NCBI GenBank assembly: GCA_036011085.1
Contig: DASCMS010000029.1
Location: forward strand, 124,001-188,000
Source of the DNA: UBA8231 sp036011085
GTDB lineage: Bacteria > Latescibacterota > UBA2968 > UBA8231
Length of the DNA: 64,000 nucleotides
Reading direction: 5' to 3'
The position numbers and the translations under genes are program-made. The first letter of the stretch is position 1; the number at the start of each line of letters is the position of its first letter. The notes beneath the pieces are model-generated. The model was not told the origin of the DNA. It did not search any database and saw only the letters and a list, made by a program, of their open reading frames with translations. Shown piece after piece: positions 52,281 through 61,697 of the stretch.

Positions 52281-53252
52281 CTACTGGCCCGCCAGCAGTG
52301 CCTGTGCCAGGATCTTCTCGGCGACCTCCATCGTCTTGACACAATCCCGGAAGGGGGATGACGTCACGTCCTCGCCCGACTTGAGCGAATCGATGAACTC
52401 GCGATTCTTGTCGCGGAAGCCGTAGGCCTCCCAGTTCGTCCGGCCGCCGGCGACCTCGAAGCAGTCGTACTTCTCGCCGTCGTAGTCACCGTCCCTGTAG
52501 AGCCAGGCTTCGCTTTCTACCTCCGCGTCGCAGTAGACCCCCGGTGAGTGCATCTGCACCCGGAACACACGTCGTCCACTGGTCCAGCTGTTGACGACAA
52601 ACCCCGTGGCGCCGCTGTCGAACTGCAGCGTGGCGCCGATCCAGTTGATGTCCGGCGTGTCGATGCGCTTGCAGTGACTGGCGATGTCGACGACCTCGCC
52701 GCCGCACATCCAGCGCAACGTATCCAGCGAGTGGGTGCAGTCATCCATCATATGGTCGCGGGCGCCGTACATGGGCGCCTGCTGGCATTTGAAGAATTCG
52801 CACACGGCGTGGGTGATGGGGCCACGTTCCAGGCAGGCATCGCGCATCTTGCGCAGCAGGGGACTCGAACGCCGCTGGTGGCTCACCTGCGTGATGACAC
52901 CCTTGTCCTCGGCCAGCGAGGCCAGCATCTGTGCCTGATGCCAGGTGAGACCCATGGGCTTCTCGATGTAGAGATTGAGGCCCTGCTGCAGACACCAGAT
53001 CCAGATGTCATACATATAGTGGGGCTGCCCGATGACGTAGATGCCGTCGGGCTCGGTCTCCGACACCATCCGGCGATAGTCTGAGTAACGGCCTGGAACG
53101 CCGTACTGATCCGCCGTCTTCGACAGCCGTTCCTCGTCGAGGTCACAGATGGCGGCGATCTCGACATCATCGAAGGAGGCCAGCGACGGGTAGTGGACGC
53201 TGTTGGCCATGCCGCCGGCACCGACCATGGCGACCTTTACCGGGGACGACAT
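52281..53252 (-). CDS. Gfo/Idh/MocA-family oxidoreductase (second copy)
   Basis: 323 residues. The Rossmann domain starts VKVAMVGAGGMANSVHYPSL, with intact GxGGMA nucleotide loop. The EKP motif is present as EKPMGLTW (about residue 97). The catalytic domain contains HMMDDCTHSLDTLRWM with the conserved acid and His. It is not a close copy of the oxidoreductase at 9027. Substrate unknown; sugar or inositol dehydrogenase activity is usual. The 155-bp gap before wecB holds its promoter side. Confidence 0.85.
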   Translation of the reverse strand: MSSPVKVAMVGAGGMANSVHYPSLASFDDVEIAAICDLDEERLSKTADQYGVPGRYSDYRRMVSETEPDGIYVIGQPHYMYDIWIWCLQQGLNLYIEKPMGLTWHQAQMLASLAEDKGVITQVSHQRRSSPLLRKMRDACLERGPITHAVCEFFKCQQAPMYGARDHMMDDCTHSLDTLRWMCGGEVVDIASHCKRIDTPDINWIGATLQFDSGATGFVVNSWTSGRRVFRVQMHSPGVYCDAEVESEAWLYRDGDYDGEKYDCFEVAGGRTNWEAYGFRDKNREFIDSLKSGEDVTSSPFRDCVKTMEVAEKILAQALLAGQ

Positions 53253-53291
53253 CAGAGTGCGTCGCCGAGCGTACCGATACAGGAACTGTTC

Positions 53292-53411
53292 ATGGCAGAC
53301 AGGATAGCGGGATTGGGGCTCTGGTCAAATCGAGGTCGGGACTTTGCCCGCGCCACTCCCGACGGCTACTTTTCCAGCACCTCTCTGACCGAACTGGAAC
53401 CCCTGTCTTGA
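53292..53411 (+). CDS. Possible leader peptide overlapping wecB
   Basis: A 39-residue open frame from ATG 53292, with GGAA upstream, ends at TGA 53409-53411. The wecB TTG start (53408-53410) overlaps this stop as TTGA. The product has no recognised features. If translated it could couple wecB translation to itself, since wecB lacks a strong ribosome site. It may equally be chance. Confidence 0.3.
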   Translation: MADRIAGLGLWSNRGRDFARATPDGYFSSTSLTELEPLS

Positions 53412-54511
53412 AGATTCTCCTCGTTGCCGGGGCGCGGCCGAATTTTCCCAAAATCGCGCCTATCGCCGCCGAACTGCGCCGTCATCCGGATCGCTTCGAG
53501 GCACTGGTGGTGCACACCGGCCAACACTATGACTACCAGCTCTCCGACATCTTCTTCGAGGAACTGGAGCTGGGACCGCCTGATTTCTTTCTCGATGCCA
53601 GCCGCGACGGCATCAATCCACAGATGGCGGATATCATGCTCAAGTTCGATACACTTCTCGGCGACACGCAGCCTGATCTGGTCGTCGTCGTCGGTGACGT
53701 GACCTCCACCGTCGTCTGCAGTCTGGCGGCCAGCACGCGTGGAATCGCTGTGGCCCATGTCGAGGCGGGACTGCGCTCCGGTGACCGGCGCATGCCGGAG
53801 GAGATCAATCGCATCGCCACGGATTCGATCTCCGACCTGCTGTTCACCTATTCGGCCGATGCCGACGAGAACCTGGCCGCCGAAAACGTCCCGGCCCACT
53901 GTGTCCATCGTGTGGGCAATCTCATGATCGACACGCTGCACTGTTTCCGTGAGAAGGCGCAGGCCTCTGATGCGTTGACGCGCAACGGGCTGTCGCCGAA
54001 GCAGTACGTGCTGGTCACGATGCATCGGCGTTCAAACCTGGTGGACGACACCATCCTTGCAGGTCTCGTCGATGCTCTGGTGCGTATCGCCGGACAGGTG
54101 GACGTACTGTTCCCGGTGCATCCGCACACGCGCAAACGACTGGCTGAGACCGGCCTGGAGACACGCCTCGAAGGAGCAGCACGGATGCATCTGGTCGAGC
54201 CGGTCGGGTACGTCGACATGCTGCGGCTGCAGCAGGACGCGCAGCTGGCGCTGTCCGACTCGGCCGGCGTCGCCGAGGAGACCACGGTACTGGGCATTCC
54301 GTGCCTGACGATGCGGCAGAACACCGAACGACCGGTGACCGTCAGCGAAGGCACCAATCGGCTCGTCGGTGTCGACGCCGATCACATCGTGGCCGAGACG
54401 CAGCGCGTACTTGACGACGGGTCTCCCGCCGGCCGCATTCCCGACCTGTGGGACGGTCACAGTGCCGAGCGCCTGGTGGCGGTGCTGGCCAACGGCATTC
54501 AACTCAGATAA
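53408..54511 (+). CDS. wecB: UDP-N-acetylglucosamine 2-epimerase (non-hydrolysing)
   Basis: 367 residues from TTG 53408, fixed by the family start LKILLVAGARPNFPKIAPI. Other motifs: HTGQHYDYQLSDIFFEEL, GDVTSTV, HVEAGLRSGDRRMPEEINR, VTMHRRSN, and DSAGVAEETTVLGIPCLTMR. It converts UDP-GlcNAc to UDP-ManNAc in the cytoplasm. It heads a compact operon with a UDP-sugar decarboxylase-like gene, DUF6807 and a methyltransferase, which implies synthesis of surface polysaccharide or sugar-nucleotide derivatives. The weak ribosome site may be coupled to the leader frame at 53292. Confidence 0.9.
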   Translation: MKILLVAGARPNFPKIAPIAAELRRHPDRFEALVVHTGQHYDYQLSDIFFEELELGPPDFFLDASRDGINPQMADIMLKFDTLLGDTQPDLVVVVGDVTSTVVCSLAASTRGIAVAHVEAGLRSGDRRMPEEINRIATDSISDLLFTYSADADENLAAENVPAHCVHRVGNLMIDTLHCFREKAQASDALTRNGLSPKQYVLVTMHRRSNLVDDTILAGLVDALVRIAGQVDVLFPVHPHTRKRLAETGLETRLEGAARMHLVEPVGYVDMLRLQQDAQLALSDSAGVAEETTVLGIPCLTMRQNTERPVTVSEGTNRLVGVDADHIVAETQRVLDDGSPAGRIPDLWDGHSAERLVAVLANGIQLR

Positions 54512-54524
54512 GAGAGGCGAAGTC

Positions 54525-55475
54525 TTGCGTATTCTCATCACCGGCGGTGCCGGGTTCATCGGCTCCCATCTCTGCGAGCGGTTCCTCGCCGACGACCACG
54601 AGGTGGTGGTCATGGACAACCTGCTCACGGGCCGCATCGACAACATCGCCCCCCATATGGGCAATCCGAAATTTCAATTCGTCCACTACGACGTAACCGA
54701 ATACATGCATGTGGACGGCGACCTGGACTTCATCCTGCACTTTGCCAGTCCGGCCAGTCCCGCCGATTTCGAGCACCTGGGGATCCGCATCCTCAAGGTC
54801 GGAGCCCTGGGGACGCACAAGACTCTGGGGCTGGCGCGTGCCAAGGGTGCGAAGTTCCTGCTGGCGTCCACGTCAGAGACCTATGGCGATCCACAGGTGC
54901 ACCCGCAGACCGAGGAATACTGGGGCAACGTCAATCCCATCGGCGTTCGCGGCGTGTACGACGAGGCCAAGCGCTTCGCTGAGTCCATGACGATGGCCTA
55001 CCACCGGCTGCACGGTATCGACACACGCATCGTCCGCATCTTCAACACGTACGGACCTCGCATGCGGCTCAACGATGGCCGGGCGATCCCCAACTTCATC
55101 ACCCAGGCCCTGGCCGGCGAAGACGTCACCGTCTACGGCGATGGCACGCAGACGCGCAGCATCGGGTTTGTCACCGATCTGGTGGAGGGTATCAATCGAC
55201 TGATGGCATCCACCGTCAACACGCCGGTCAACATCGGCAATCCCGCCGAGTTGACGATGCGTGCCTTGGCGGAGAAGATCATCGCTTTCACCGGCAGCAC
55301 GAGTCGTATCGTGTCGAAGCCGCTGCCCGAGGACGATCCGAAAATCCGACTCCCGGATATCACCAAGGCCCGTACCGAGCTGGGCTGGGAACCCACGGTC
55401 ATGCCGGACGACGGGCTGCAGCGCACGATCGAGTGGTTTCGCAACGAGACCGCCACCGCCGGAGCCAGCACATGA
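54525..55475 (+). CDS. NAD-dependent UDP-glucuronate decarboxylase-like epimerase
   Basis: 316 residues from TTG 54525, with AGAGAGGCGA upstream. Extended SDR fold: LRILITGGAGFIGSHLCERFL for NAD, catalytic YxxxK as YDEAKRFAES, and GVRGVYDEAKRFAE, which fits the UDP-xylose synthase group. FNTYGPRMRLNDGRAIPNF and VTDLVEGI are also typical. It likely converts UDP-glucuronate to UDP-xylose; UDP-glucose 4-epimerase activity is the main alternative. It starts 13 bp after wecB and overlaps the DUF6807 gene by 4 bp. Confidence 0.85.
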   Translation: MRILITGGAGFIGSHLCERFLADDHEVVVMDNLLTGRIDNIAPHMGNPKFQFVHYDVTEYMHVDGDLDFILHFASPASPADFEHLGIRILKVGALGTHKTLGLARAKGAKFLLASTSETYGDPQVHPQTEEYWGNVNPIGVRGVYDEAKRFAESMTMAYHRLHGIDTRIVRIFNTYGPRMRLNDGRAIPNFITQALAGEDVTVYGDGTQTRSIGFVTDLVEGINRLMASTVNTPVNIGNPAELTMRALAEKIIAFTGSTSRIVSKPLPEDDPKIRLPDITKARTELGWEPTVMPDDGLQRTIEWFRNETATAGAST

Positions 55476-56359
55476 AACTGTCCGTACGGGAGACGATCCT
55501 GGGGTTCGATCTGTTCGACGGTGAGACGCCATTGGCGGTGTACCGGGCGTGCGAGCATCTGCCGCGCGCCGACTCACCCAAGCCGTGTTTCGCCCCGATC
55601 TACACCGCATCGGGACGGCTGGTCACCGAGTATCGCCCGGCTGACCATACCTGGCACACCGGACTGTACTACGGATGGGTCCACGCCAACGAGGCCAATC
55701 TCTGGGGTGGCCCCTGGTACCTGCCGGAGAAGGACAAGTACGAACACGTGGAAGGCACCCACGGCGTGCAGCGCCATGACGGTTTTGATGACATGGGGAC
55801 CACCGACGCCGGGGTCCGGGTGCGCGAGGGGCTCACGTGGTTGGACGCCGCTGACGAGCCCATGGCCACCGAACGACGGGCCTGGGATTTCGAGCCCTGT
55901 GTCGGCGGCTACCGCTGGCGCATCGAGACGGCCATCCAACCCGTCGGTGGGCCGTTGACTCTGGGCGCTTCGCGCAAGAGTCACTACAGCGGTCTCGAAC
56001 TGCGCCTGGGTCCGCCCTTTGCCAGCAACGAAGCGGCGGCGGGGCACTGTTGCAGCGAGGGGCGGCAGGGGCACGAGCAGATCATGCATCAGCCGGCCCG
56101 CTGGGTCAGTGCCGCCGGGGCTCAGGGAGGCATCGTGGCCCTGTTCGACCACCCCACCAACCCCCGTCATCCCGTTCCCTGGTTCACACGCGCCAACCTG
56201 CTCGGCGCCGGCCTGCTGATAAACGACGATCTCACCATCGGCGCGGATGACACGCTGCGTCTCCGCTACCGGCTTCTCGTACTCGACGATCCGGCGGGGG
56301 CCGATCGTCTGCAGGACGAGTTTGCCGACTTCGCCGGCGACGACCGCACCGAGGCGTGA
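55472..56359 (+). CDS. DUF6807 (PmoA-like) family protein
   Basis: 295 residues from ATG 55472; the start overlaps the decarboxylase-like stop (ATGA). A single soluble domain with DHTWHTGLYYGWVHANEANLWG in parts, HVEGTHGVQRHD and ALFDHPTNPRHPVPWF, matching the DUF6807 family, formerly called PmoA-like; it is not methane monooxygenase. The family is common near sugar genes in FCB and Planctomycetes, and its fold resembles galactose-mutarotase-like sandwiches. It has no signal peptide. The role in the operon is unknown; sugar handling is inferred. Confidence 0.8.
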   Translation: MKLSVRETILGFDLFDGETPLAVYRACEHLPRADSPKPCFAPIYTASGRLVTEYRPADHTWHTGLYYGWVHANEANLWGGPWYLPEKDKYEHVEGTHGVQRHDGFDDMGTTDAGVRVREGLTWLDAADEPMATERRAWDFEPCVGGYRWRIETAIQPVGGPLTLGASRKSHYSGLELRLGPPFASNEAAAGHCCSEGRQGHEQIMHQPARWVSAAGAQGGIVALFDHPTNPRHPVPWFTRANLLGAGLLINDDLTIGADDTLRLRYRLLVLDDPAGADRLQDEFADFAGDDRTEA

Positions 56360-57120
56360 GCCGGGACGAAACACAGGTCACCGACTCGCCGCGCCTGCAG
56401 CGCGAGGCCGAGTTCCACGATGAGGCCTTCTCGGGGGACGCCCGTCGGGCTGCCGGCAAGTACTACGCCACTGCCCGCGGTGCCAAGGCCTGCTACCATC
56501 AACAGATCCGGAGTGACGGCGCCGACCGGGCCGTGCTGGAGTATGGTTGCGGCAAGGGGAGCGCCGCTTTCGAGCTGGCCACGCACGGCGCCCGCGTCAC
56601 CGGCATCGACATCTCGCAGGTCGGTATCAGTGAGGCGCAGGACCAGGGACAGGCACTGGGACTGAGCGAGCGACTCAGCTTCCTGCAGATGAACGCCGAG
56701 ATCCTGGACTTCGATGACGGCAGCTTCGATCTGGTCTGCGGCAGCGGCATTCTGCACCACCTCGATCTGGCCCGGGCGATCCCCGAGGTCGTCCGTGTAC
56801 TGCGCCCGGGTGGGCGCGCGGTCTTCTTCGAACCCCTCGGGCACAACCCCCTCATCAATCTCTATCGCCGGTTGACGCCAGCCATGCGCTCCGCCGACGA
56901 ACACCCCCTGTCCATGGCGGATATCGACCGGATCACCGCCGCTTTCGACGAGGCACAGAGTGCATACTTCGGACTCTTCACGCTGCTGGCGGCACCGGCG
57001 CGACCTGGACCGGGGTCGGCTCTGCTGCACCTGCTGGAGTCCGTCGATCGGGCCGTACTGCGGATCCCGATGCTGCAACGCTACGCCTGGATCGTGGTCA
57101 CCCGGATGACGAAGGGCTGA
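56356..57120 (+). CDS. SAM-dependent class I methyltransferase
   Basis: 254 residues from a GTG that overlaps the DUF6807 stop (GTGA). SAM-binding motif I reads VLEYGCGKGSAAFELA; further motifs are VTGIDISQVGI, FDLVCGSGILHHL and VLRPGGRAVFFEPLGHNP. It belongs to the Methyltransf_11/25 type, which modifies small molecules, sugars or lipids. Its place as last gene of the wecB operon suggests methylation of the polysaccharide or its precursor, an inference only. Confidence 0.9.
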   Translation: MSRDETQVTDSPRLQREAEFHDEAFSGDARRAAGKYYATARGAKACYHQQIRSDGADRAVLEYGCGKGSAAFELATHGARVTGIDISQVGISEAQDQGQALGLSERLSFLQMNAEILDFDDGSFDLVCGSGILHHLDLARAIPEVVRVLRPGGRAVFFEPLGHNPLINLYRRLTPAMRSADEHPLSMADIDRITAAFDEAQSAYFGLFTLLAAPARPGPGSALLHLLESVDRAVLRIPMLQRYAWIVVTRMTKG

Positions 57121-57135
57121 CCCGGCCTTTCTTGT

Positions 57136-60100
57136 CTAGCCCGCGGGTGTCGGCGAAGCCATCGTACTCACTTCGTCGACGGCTTCGTCCTCTTCGTGCG
57201 TCTCCCCGTGGCCGTAGAATTCCAGCACATTGCCCAGGATCAGCATCGTCGTCGGCACACCCACCAGGATGATGGCTGTCGCGAAGAGGATGCCGAATCC
57301 CAGGCTGACCGCCATGGGGATGAGGAACTGGGCTTGCACGCTGCGCTCGAGGATCATCGGCAACAGGCCGAAGAACGTCGTCAGCGAGGTCAGCAGGATG
57401 GCGCGGAAGCGTTGCCTGCCTGCCTCCACCAGCGCCTCGCGCCGATCCAGGCCCTGCGCCAGCAGCTGGTTGTAGAAGTTGAGCAGGACGAGGGAGTCGT
57501 TGACGACGACGCCCGACAAGGCGACGATGCCGAACATGCTCAGCAGGGCCAGATCCAGACCCATCACCACGTGGCCCCAGACGGCGCCCACCATGCCGAA
57601 GGGGATGGCGAGCATGACGACGAGGGGCTGCGTGTAGGAGCGGAAAGGAATCGCCAGCAGGGCATAGATAACGAACAGGGCGACGAGGAAGCCCCGACCG
57701 AGACTGGCAAACGAATCCTGGCGTTCCCGCTCCTGGCCTTCATAACTGTAGGACAGACCGGGGTAGTCCTGCTGCAGTGTCGGCAGGAACCGGTCCCCGA
57801 GATCGGCGTTGATCTCGTCGGCGTTGGCCGCCTTTTCATCGATGTCGGCGCTCACCGAGACAACCCGATGGCCGTCGGCCCGCTGGATGTTGGCGTAGCC
57901 ACGACCAACCGACACCTCGGCCACTTCGGAGAAAGGCACTTCCGTGCCATCCGGTGTGCGGATCCGCATGCCTTCGATGTCGGTCAGAGAGCGACGCTCG
58001 TCCTCCGGATAACGGACCATCACACGCACGTCATCCCGGCCACGCTGCACGCGCAGGGCCTGATCACCGTAGAAGCCCTGGCGCACCTGCCGTCCCAGAT
58101 CCGTCAGGGTCAGCCCGAGCGTTCGGGCCCGCTCCTTGAGGGCCAGCTTCATCTCCACCTTGCCCTCCTGGAAGCTGTCCTGGATGTCGCTGGTCGCCGG
58201 GTAGTTGCCGATCTCAGCCTTGAGCCGGTCCACGGCGCGCAGCAGCTGCGGGAAGTCCTTGGATGACAGCTGGATCTCGATATCGTTGCCGGCTGAGAAC
58301 AGGCTGGAGGTGAAGGTCACCGACTCGGGTCCGGCGATTTCCCCCACGGTCTCGCGTACACGCCGGGCGATTTCCTCACTGCCTACATCTCGTTCCTCAG
58401 ACGGCAGCAACTCAATGCCCACTTCGCCGAGATGGGCGCTGCTGCCGGAGGTGATGCCACTCATGTGGGTGGCGCCCCGCAACGGCTGGGCGCCGACAAA
58501 ACTGAAGACATTGCGGAACAGCGACGCCGTACCGGGCTGCTGATCGTCGTAGGCGTCCCGCACCTGCAGCGCGGCGCTCTCGATCTGCCTGACGACGACT
58601 TCGGTCTGGCCCGTCGTGGTGCCCACCGGCATCTGGATGCTGATCGTCACGTAGTCCGACTCGATCTGCGGCATGAAGACAAACTTCGTGCGGCCGCCGG
58701 CAAGCCAGCCCACGGTGATCAGCAGGATGGCGATTCCCACCGCCACCGTCGTTGCCGGGCGTGCCAGGGCCGCGCGCAGCGTCGTGGTGTATTGATTGTC
58801 GATGAAGCGACGCAGCCCGGCGGAGAACCAGGCCGTGAGCCGGTTGTGAAACAGAATGAACACGAGCAGCAGGGCGGCGATCAGCACCGCCTGCAGCGGA
58901 CTCACCGAGCCGCCGACGGTGAACATCGAAGCGAAGGCGATGACACAGACGACACCGATGAAGGCCAGCGACCCCCGTGAGGACAGATGGGCGGGCAGGA
59001 TGAACAGCGATTCGACGAGGGACAGCAGCAACACGGCGATGACGATGACGGGAATCACCCCCATGAACTTGCCCATCATGCCTTCGACGAAGAACAAGGG
59101 GGTAAAGGCAGCCACCGAGGTCAGGATGGAGAAGACGACGGGAGTACCGACCTCGAGGGTGCCGTCTACCGCCGCCCGGGCGAAGCCTTTCCCCTGCTCG
59201 CGCTGGGCGTAGATGTTCTCCCCGACGATGATGGCGTCGTCCACGACCATACCCAGGGCGATGATGAAGGCGAAGAGCGACAGCATGTTGATCGAGGCGT
59301 CGAAGGGCTGCATGAGGACGAAGCTGCCCAGAAAGGAGATGGGAATCCCCATCATTACCCAGAAAGCCAGACGCAGATCGAGGAACAGACTCAGACAGAT
59401 GAAGACCAGAATGATGCCGAGTCTGGCATTGCGCAGCAGCAGGTCAATACGGCTGTTGAGAATCCGGGTGTCATCGCGTGAGTAGCCGATATCGATTCCC
59501 GCCGGCAGGCTGCCACGGGCCTCGACGCCGGCGATGTACTCGTGTACGGTGGCGGCCACCTCCAGGGCGCTCTGCTCGCCGATGCGATAGACCTGGACCA
59601 CCGCCGCCGGCTGACCGTTGAAGCGGCTGGACAGATCGGTGTCCTCAAAGCCGTCGATCACCCGTCCAATGTCGGCGATCCGCAGCTGGCTGCCATCCGG
59701 CTGGGTGAGCAGGACGATCTCTTCGTATTCCGGGCCCGTGTACCTGAGGCCCTGGGTGCGGATGAGTATCTCGCCGTCCTCGCTCTTCACACTGCCTCCG
59801 GGAAGGTCGGCGCTGGCCCGGCGAACCGCGTCCGTCACCTGACCCAGACTCAACCCGTATTGCCGCAGGGCCCGTTCGGACACTTCGATGGAGATCTCAT
59901 CCGGCCTGATTCCGGTGAGCTCCACCTGCGTGATGCCCGGTTCGCCACGCAGGTCGTCACGAACCCGTTCGGCCGCCACTTTCAACGCCTTCTCCGTGAC
60001 ATCGCCGTAGAGGACGACATCGATCACCCGGTTGCGTCGCAGCAGTTCACTGATCACCGGTTTTTCGGTTTCCGCCGGCAGCGTCTCGATCCGATCCACT

Positions 60101-60435
60101 TCGTTCTTTACATCTTCCAGGACCTGCTCGGCATCGGCACCCAGCTGCAGCTCGAGCCGGATGGACCCCACGCTCTGTGAAGCCGTCGAGGTGATACGGT
60201 CGACGCCTTCCAGGCCGATGAGCCGTTCCTCGATGCGGCTGATGACGCCGGCTTCCACCTCGGCCGGACTGGCGCCCAGGTAGGGGACCTGCACCTGAAT
60301 TACATCCAGAGAAAACTCCGGGAAGGTCTCCTTCTTCGTGCCCAGCAGTGCCAGCAGGCCGCTGAGCACCAGCAGGCCCATCAGCAGATTGGCGGCAACA
60401 TGATTGCGCGACATCCAGCTGACCGGTGACTTCAT
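57136..60435 (-). CDS. RND-family efflux pump permease (AcrB/MexB-like)
   Basis: 1,099 residues with 12 predicted membrane helices and two large periplasmic loops. Typical segments: GALEAVEAGVISRIEERLIGLEGV-like start region, SINMLSLFAFIIALGMVVDDAIIVGENI with the proton-relay Asp pair, and a second half with FGIVALSGVVVNDSLVLLNF. It acts as the trimeric inner-membrane pump of a tripartite complex. The Asp pair argues for a drug or lipid exporter rather than a metal pump (CzcA). It is the last gene of a tetR-regulated run and starts 4 bp inside the adaptor gene. Confidence 0.95.
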   Translation of the reverse strand: MKSPVSWMSRNHVAANLLMGLLVLSGLLALLGTKKETFPEFSLDVIQVQVPYLGASPAEVEAGVISRIEERLIGLEGVDRITSTASQSVGSIRLELQLGADAEQVLEDVKNEVDRIETLPAETEKPVISELLRRNRVIDVVLYGDVTEKALKVAAERVRDDLRGEPGITQVELTGIRPDEISIEVSERALRQYGLSLGQVTDAVRRASADLPGGSVKSEDGEILIRTQGLRYTGPEYEEIVLLTQPDGSQLRIADIGRVIDGFEDTDLSSRFNGQPAAVVQVYRIGEQSALEVAATVHEYIAGVEARGSLPAGIDIGYSRDDTRILNSRIDLLLRNARLGIILVFICLSLFLDLRLAFWVMMGIPISFLGSFVLMQPFDASINMLSLFAFIIALGMVVDDAIIVGENIYAQREQGKGFARAAVDGTLEVGTPVVFSILTSVAAFTPLFFVEGMMGKFMGVIPVIVIAVLLLSLVESLFILPAHLSSRGSLAFIGVVCVIAFASMFTVGGSVSPLQAVLIAALLLVFILFHNRLTAWFSAGLRRFIDNQYTTTLRAALARPATTVAVGIAILLITVGWLAGGRTKFVFMPQIESDYVTISIQMPVGTTTGQTEVVVRQIESAALQVRDAYDDQQPGTASLFRNVFSFVGAQPLRGATHMSGITSGSSAHLGEVGIELLPSEERDVGSEEIARRVRETVGEIAGPESVTFTSSLFSAGNDIEIQLSSKDFPQLLRAVDRLKAEIGNYPATSDIQDSFQEGKVEMKLALKERARTLGLTLTDLGRQVRQGFYGDQALRVQRGRDDVRVMVRYPEDERRSLTDIEGMRIRTPDGTEVPFSEVAEVSVGRGYANIQRADGHRVVSVSADIDEKAANADEINADLGDRFLPTLQQDYPGLSYSYEGQERERQDSFASLGRGFLVALFVIYALLAIPFRSYTQPLVVMLAIPFGMVGAVWGHVVMGLDLALLSMFGIVALSGVVVNDSLVLLNFYNQLLAQGLDRREALVEAGRQRFRAILLTSLTTFFGLLPMILERSVQAQFLIPMAVSLGFGILFATAIILVGVPTTMLILGNVLEFYGHGETHEEDEAVDEVSTMASPTPAG

Positions 60436-61697
60436 GACCGCGCCTCCCGGGCCAGCACCCTGATCCGCATGCCTTCGGTGACACCACTCAATTGCGATAC
60501 GACAACGCGTTCGTCGTCGGCTAGGTCGAGCCGAACCAACACCTCCTCGTCGCGAACGTGGACGACCTCGGCCTGCCGTAGCCGCAGGTTGCCGCCCCCG
60601 TCGGCAATCCAGACGATGTCATCTTCGTGCAGCGCCACACGCGGGATCACACGCACCCCATCGACGGATTCGCCATGGATCTGCACGTCGACGAACATGC
60701 CCACCAGCAGCGGCGTGTCACTTTCGGGTCCCGCCGAGTACGGTGCATCGACCTCGACCACGAGGCGCAGCATGCGGGAGCGGGCGTCCAGCTCGGCGGC
60801 CGCTCTGGTGACGAACCCGTCCCACGCGTGCTGCCGGCCAGCAAACTCAGCCTGTACGCGAGCCCGCGGCGCCGCCGCCAGGGCCCGCATTGCCTGTGGC
60901 CCTTCACTGCGGTTCGACGACAGGACGCCAGTGGCGGGTTCGGCCGTGGCAAGGCTTGCCATCGGGGGTTCCGGCAGCGACTGCGGAATCACCAGCCAGG
61001 CCATGTCCTGATGCGGCACAGCCACGGTGATCTCCGCCCGTTCGATGCTGTATATCCGCGATACGGGCTGGTTGGCCACCACGTACTGGCCGACATCCAG
61101 GGTTGTCTGCCGTACGCGGCCATCGAAGGGGGCAAGGATCTCGGTGCGCCCGAGCCGCAGCCTGGCATCATCCAGCCCGGCTTGAGCCGCCAGAAGATCC
61201 GCTTCGGCGGCCCGCACCTGCGGCAACCGAAGGACCAGATCCGTCGGCTCGCTCTCCAGGTCCCGATGCTGTTTGACCATGTCCCATTCCTGGCGTGCGA
61301 CGACGGCTTCTTCCCGGGTCAGCTCCAGTTGGTAACGGGCCCGCACCACGGCTGCTGCCGCACGGGTAACGGCCAGGTCATAGTCCCGCGGATCGATCCG
61401 CAGCAGGACATCGCCCCTGGTGAAGAATCCCCCTGGCTCGAAGTCTGGCGCCTTCCAGACGACGACCCCGGGAACCTGCGGCACCAGATCGATCTCATCG
61501 GCGGGGCTGACCGAGCCCTGGGCTTCGACGATGATCTGCAGCGATTGCGCCGGCGCCTCCAGGGTTTCGACGAGAGGGCCGAGATCCGGGACGGTACGCC
61601 GCTCCGGCGCTTGGCGTGTCGACACCAGGCCCGCGAAGACACCCGCGGCGACGACGAGAATGACGAGAGGCAGAAACTTCAGCAGGGTCGTCTTCAT
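60432..61697 (-). CDS. RND efflux periplasmic adaptor (membrane fusion protein)
   Basis: 421 residues. The N-terminus has a membrane anchor (FLPLVILVVAAGVFAGLVST). An alpha-hairpin and two lipoyl half-motifs follow, with the beginning GSVSPADEIDLVPQVPGVVV and the second half ILAPFDGRVRQTTLDVGQYV. Beta-barrel and membrane-proximal domains make up the rest. It bridges the pump at 57136 and the channel at 61694; all overlap by 4 bp. Confidence 0.95.
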   Translation of the reverse strand: MKTTLLKFLPLVILVVAAGVFAGLVSTRQAPERRTVPDLGPLVETLEAPAQSLQIIVEAQGSVSPADEIDLVPQVPGVVVWKAPDFEPGGFFTRGDVLLRIDPRDYDLAVTRAAAAVVRARYQLELTREEAVVARQEWDMVKQHRDLESEPTDLVLRLPQVRAAEADLLAAQAGLDDARLRLGRTEILAPFDGRVRQTTLDVGQYVVANQPVSRIYSIERAEITVAVPHQDMAWLVIPQSLPEPPMASLATAEPATGVLSSNRSEGPQAMRALAAAPRARVQAEFAGRQHAWDGFVTRAAAELDARSRMLRLVVEVDAPYSAGPESDTPLLVGMFVDVQIHGESVDGVRVIPRVALHEDDIVWIADGGGNLRLRQAEVVHVRDEEVLVRLDLADDERVVVSQLSGVTEGMRIRVLAREARS

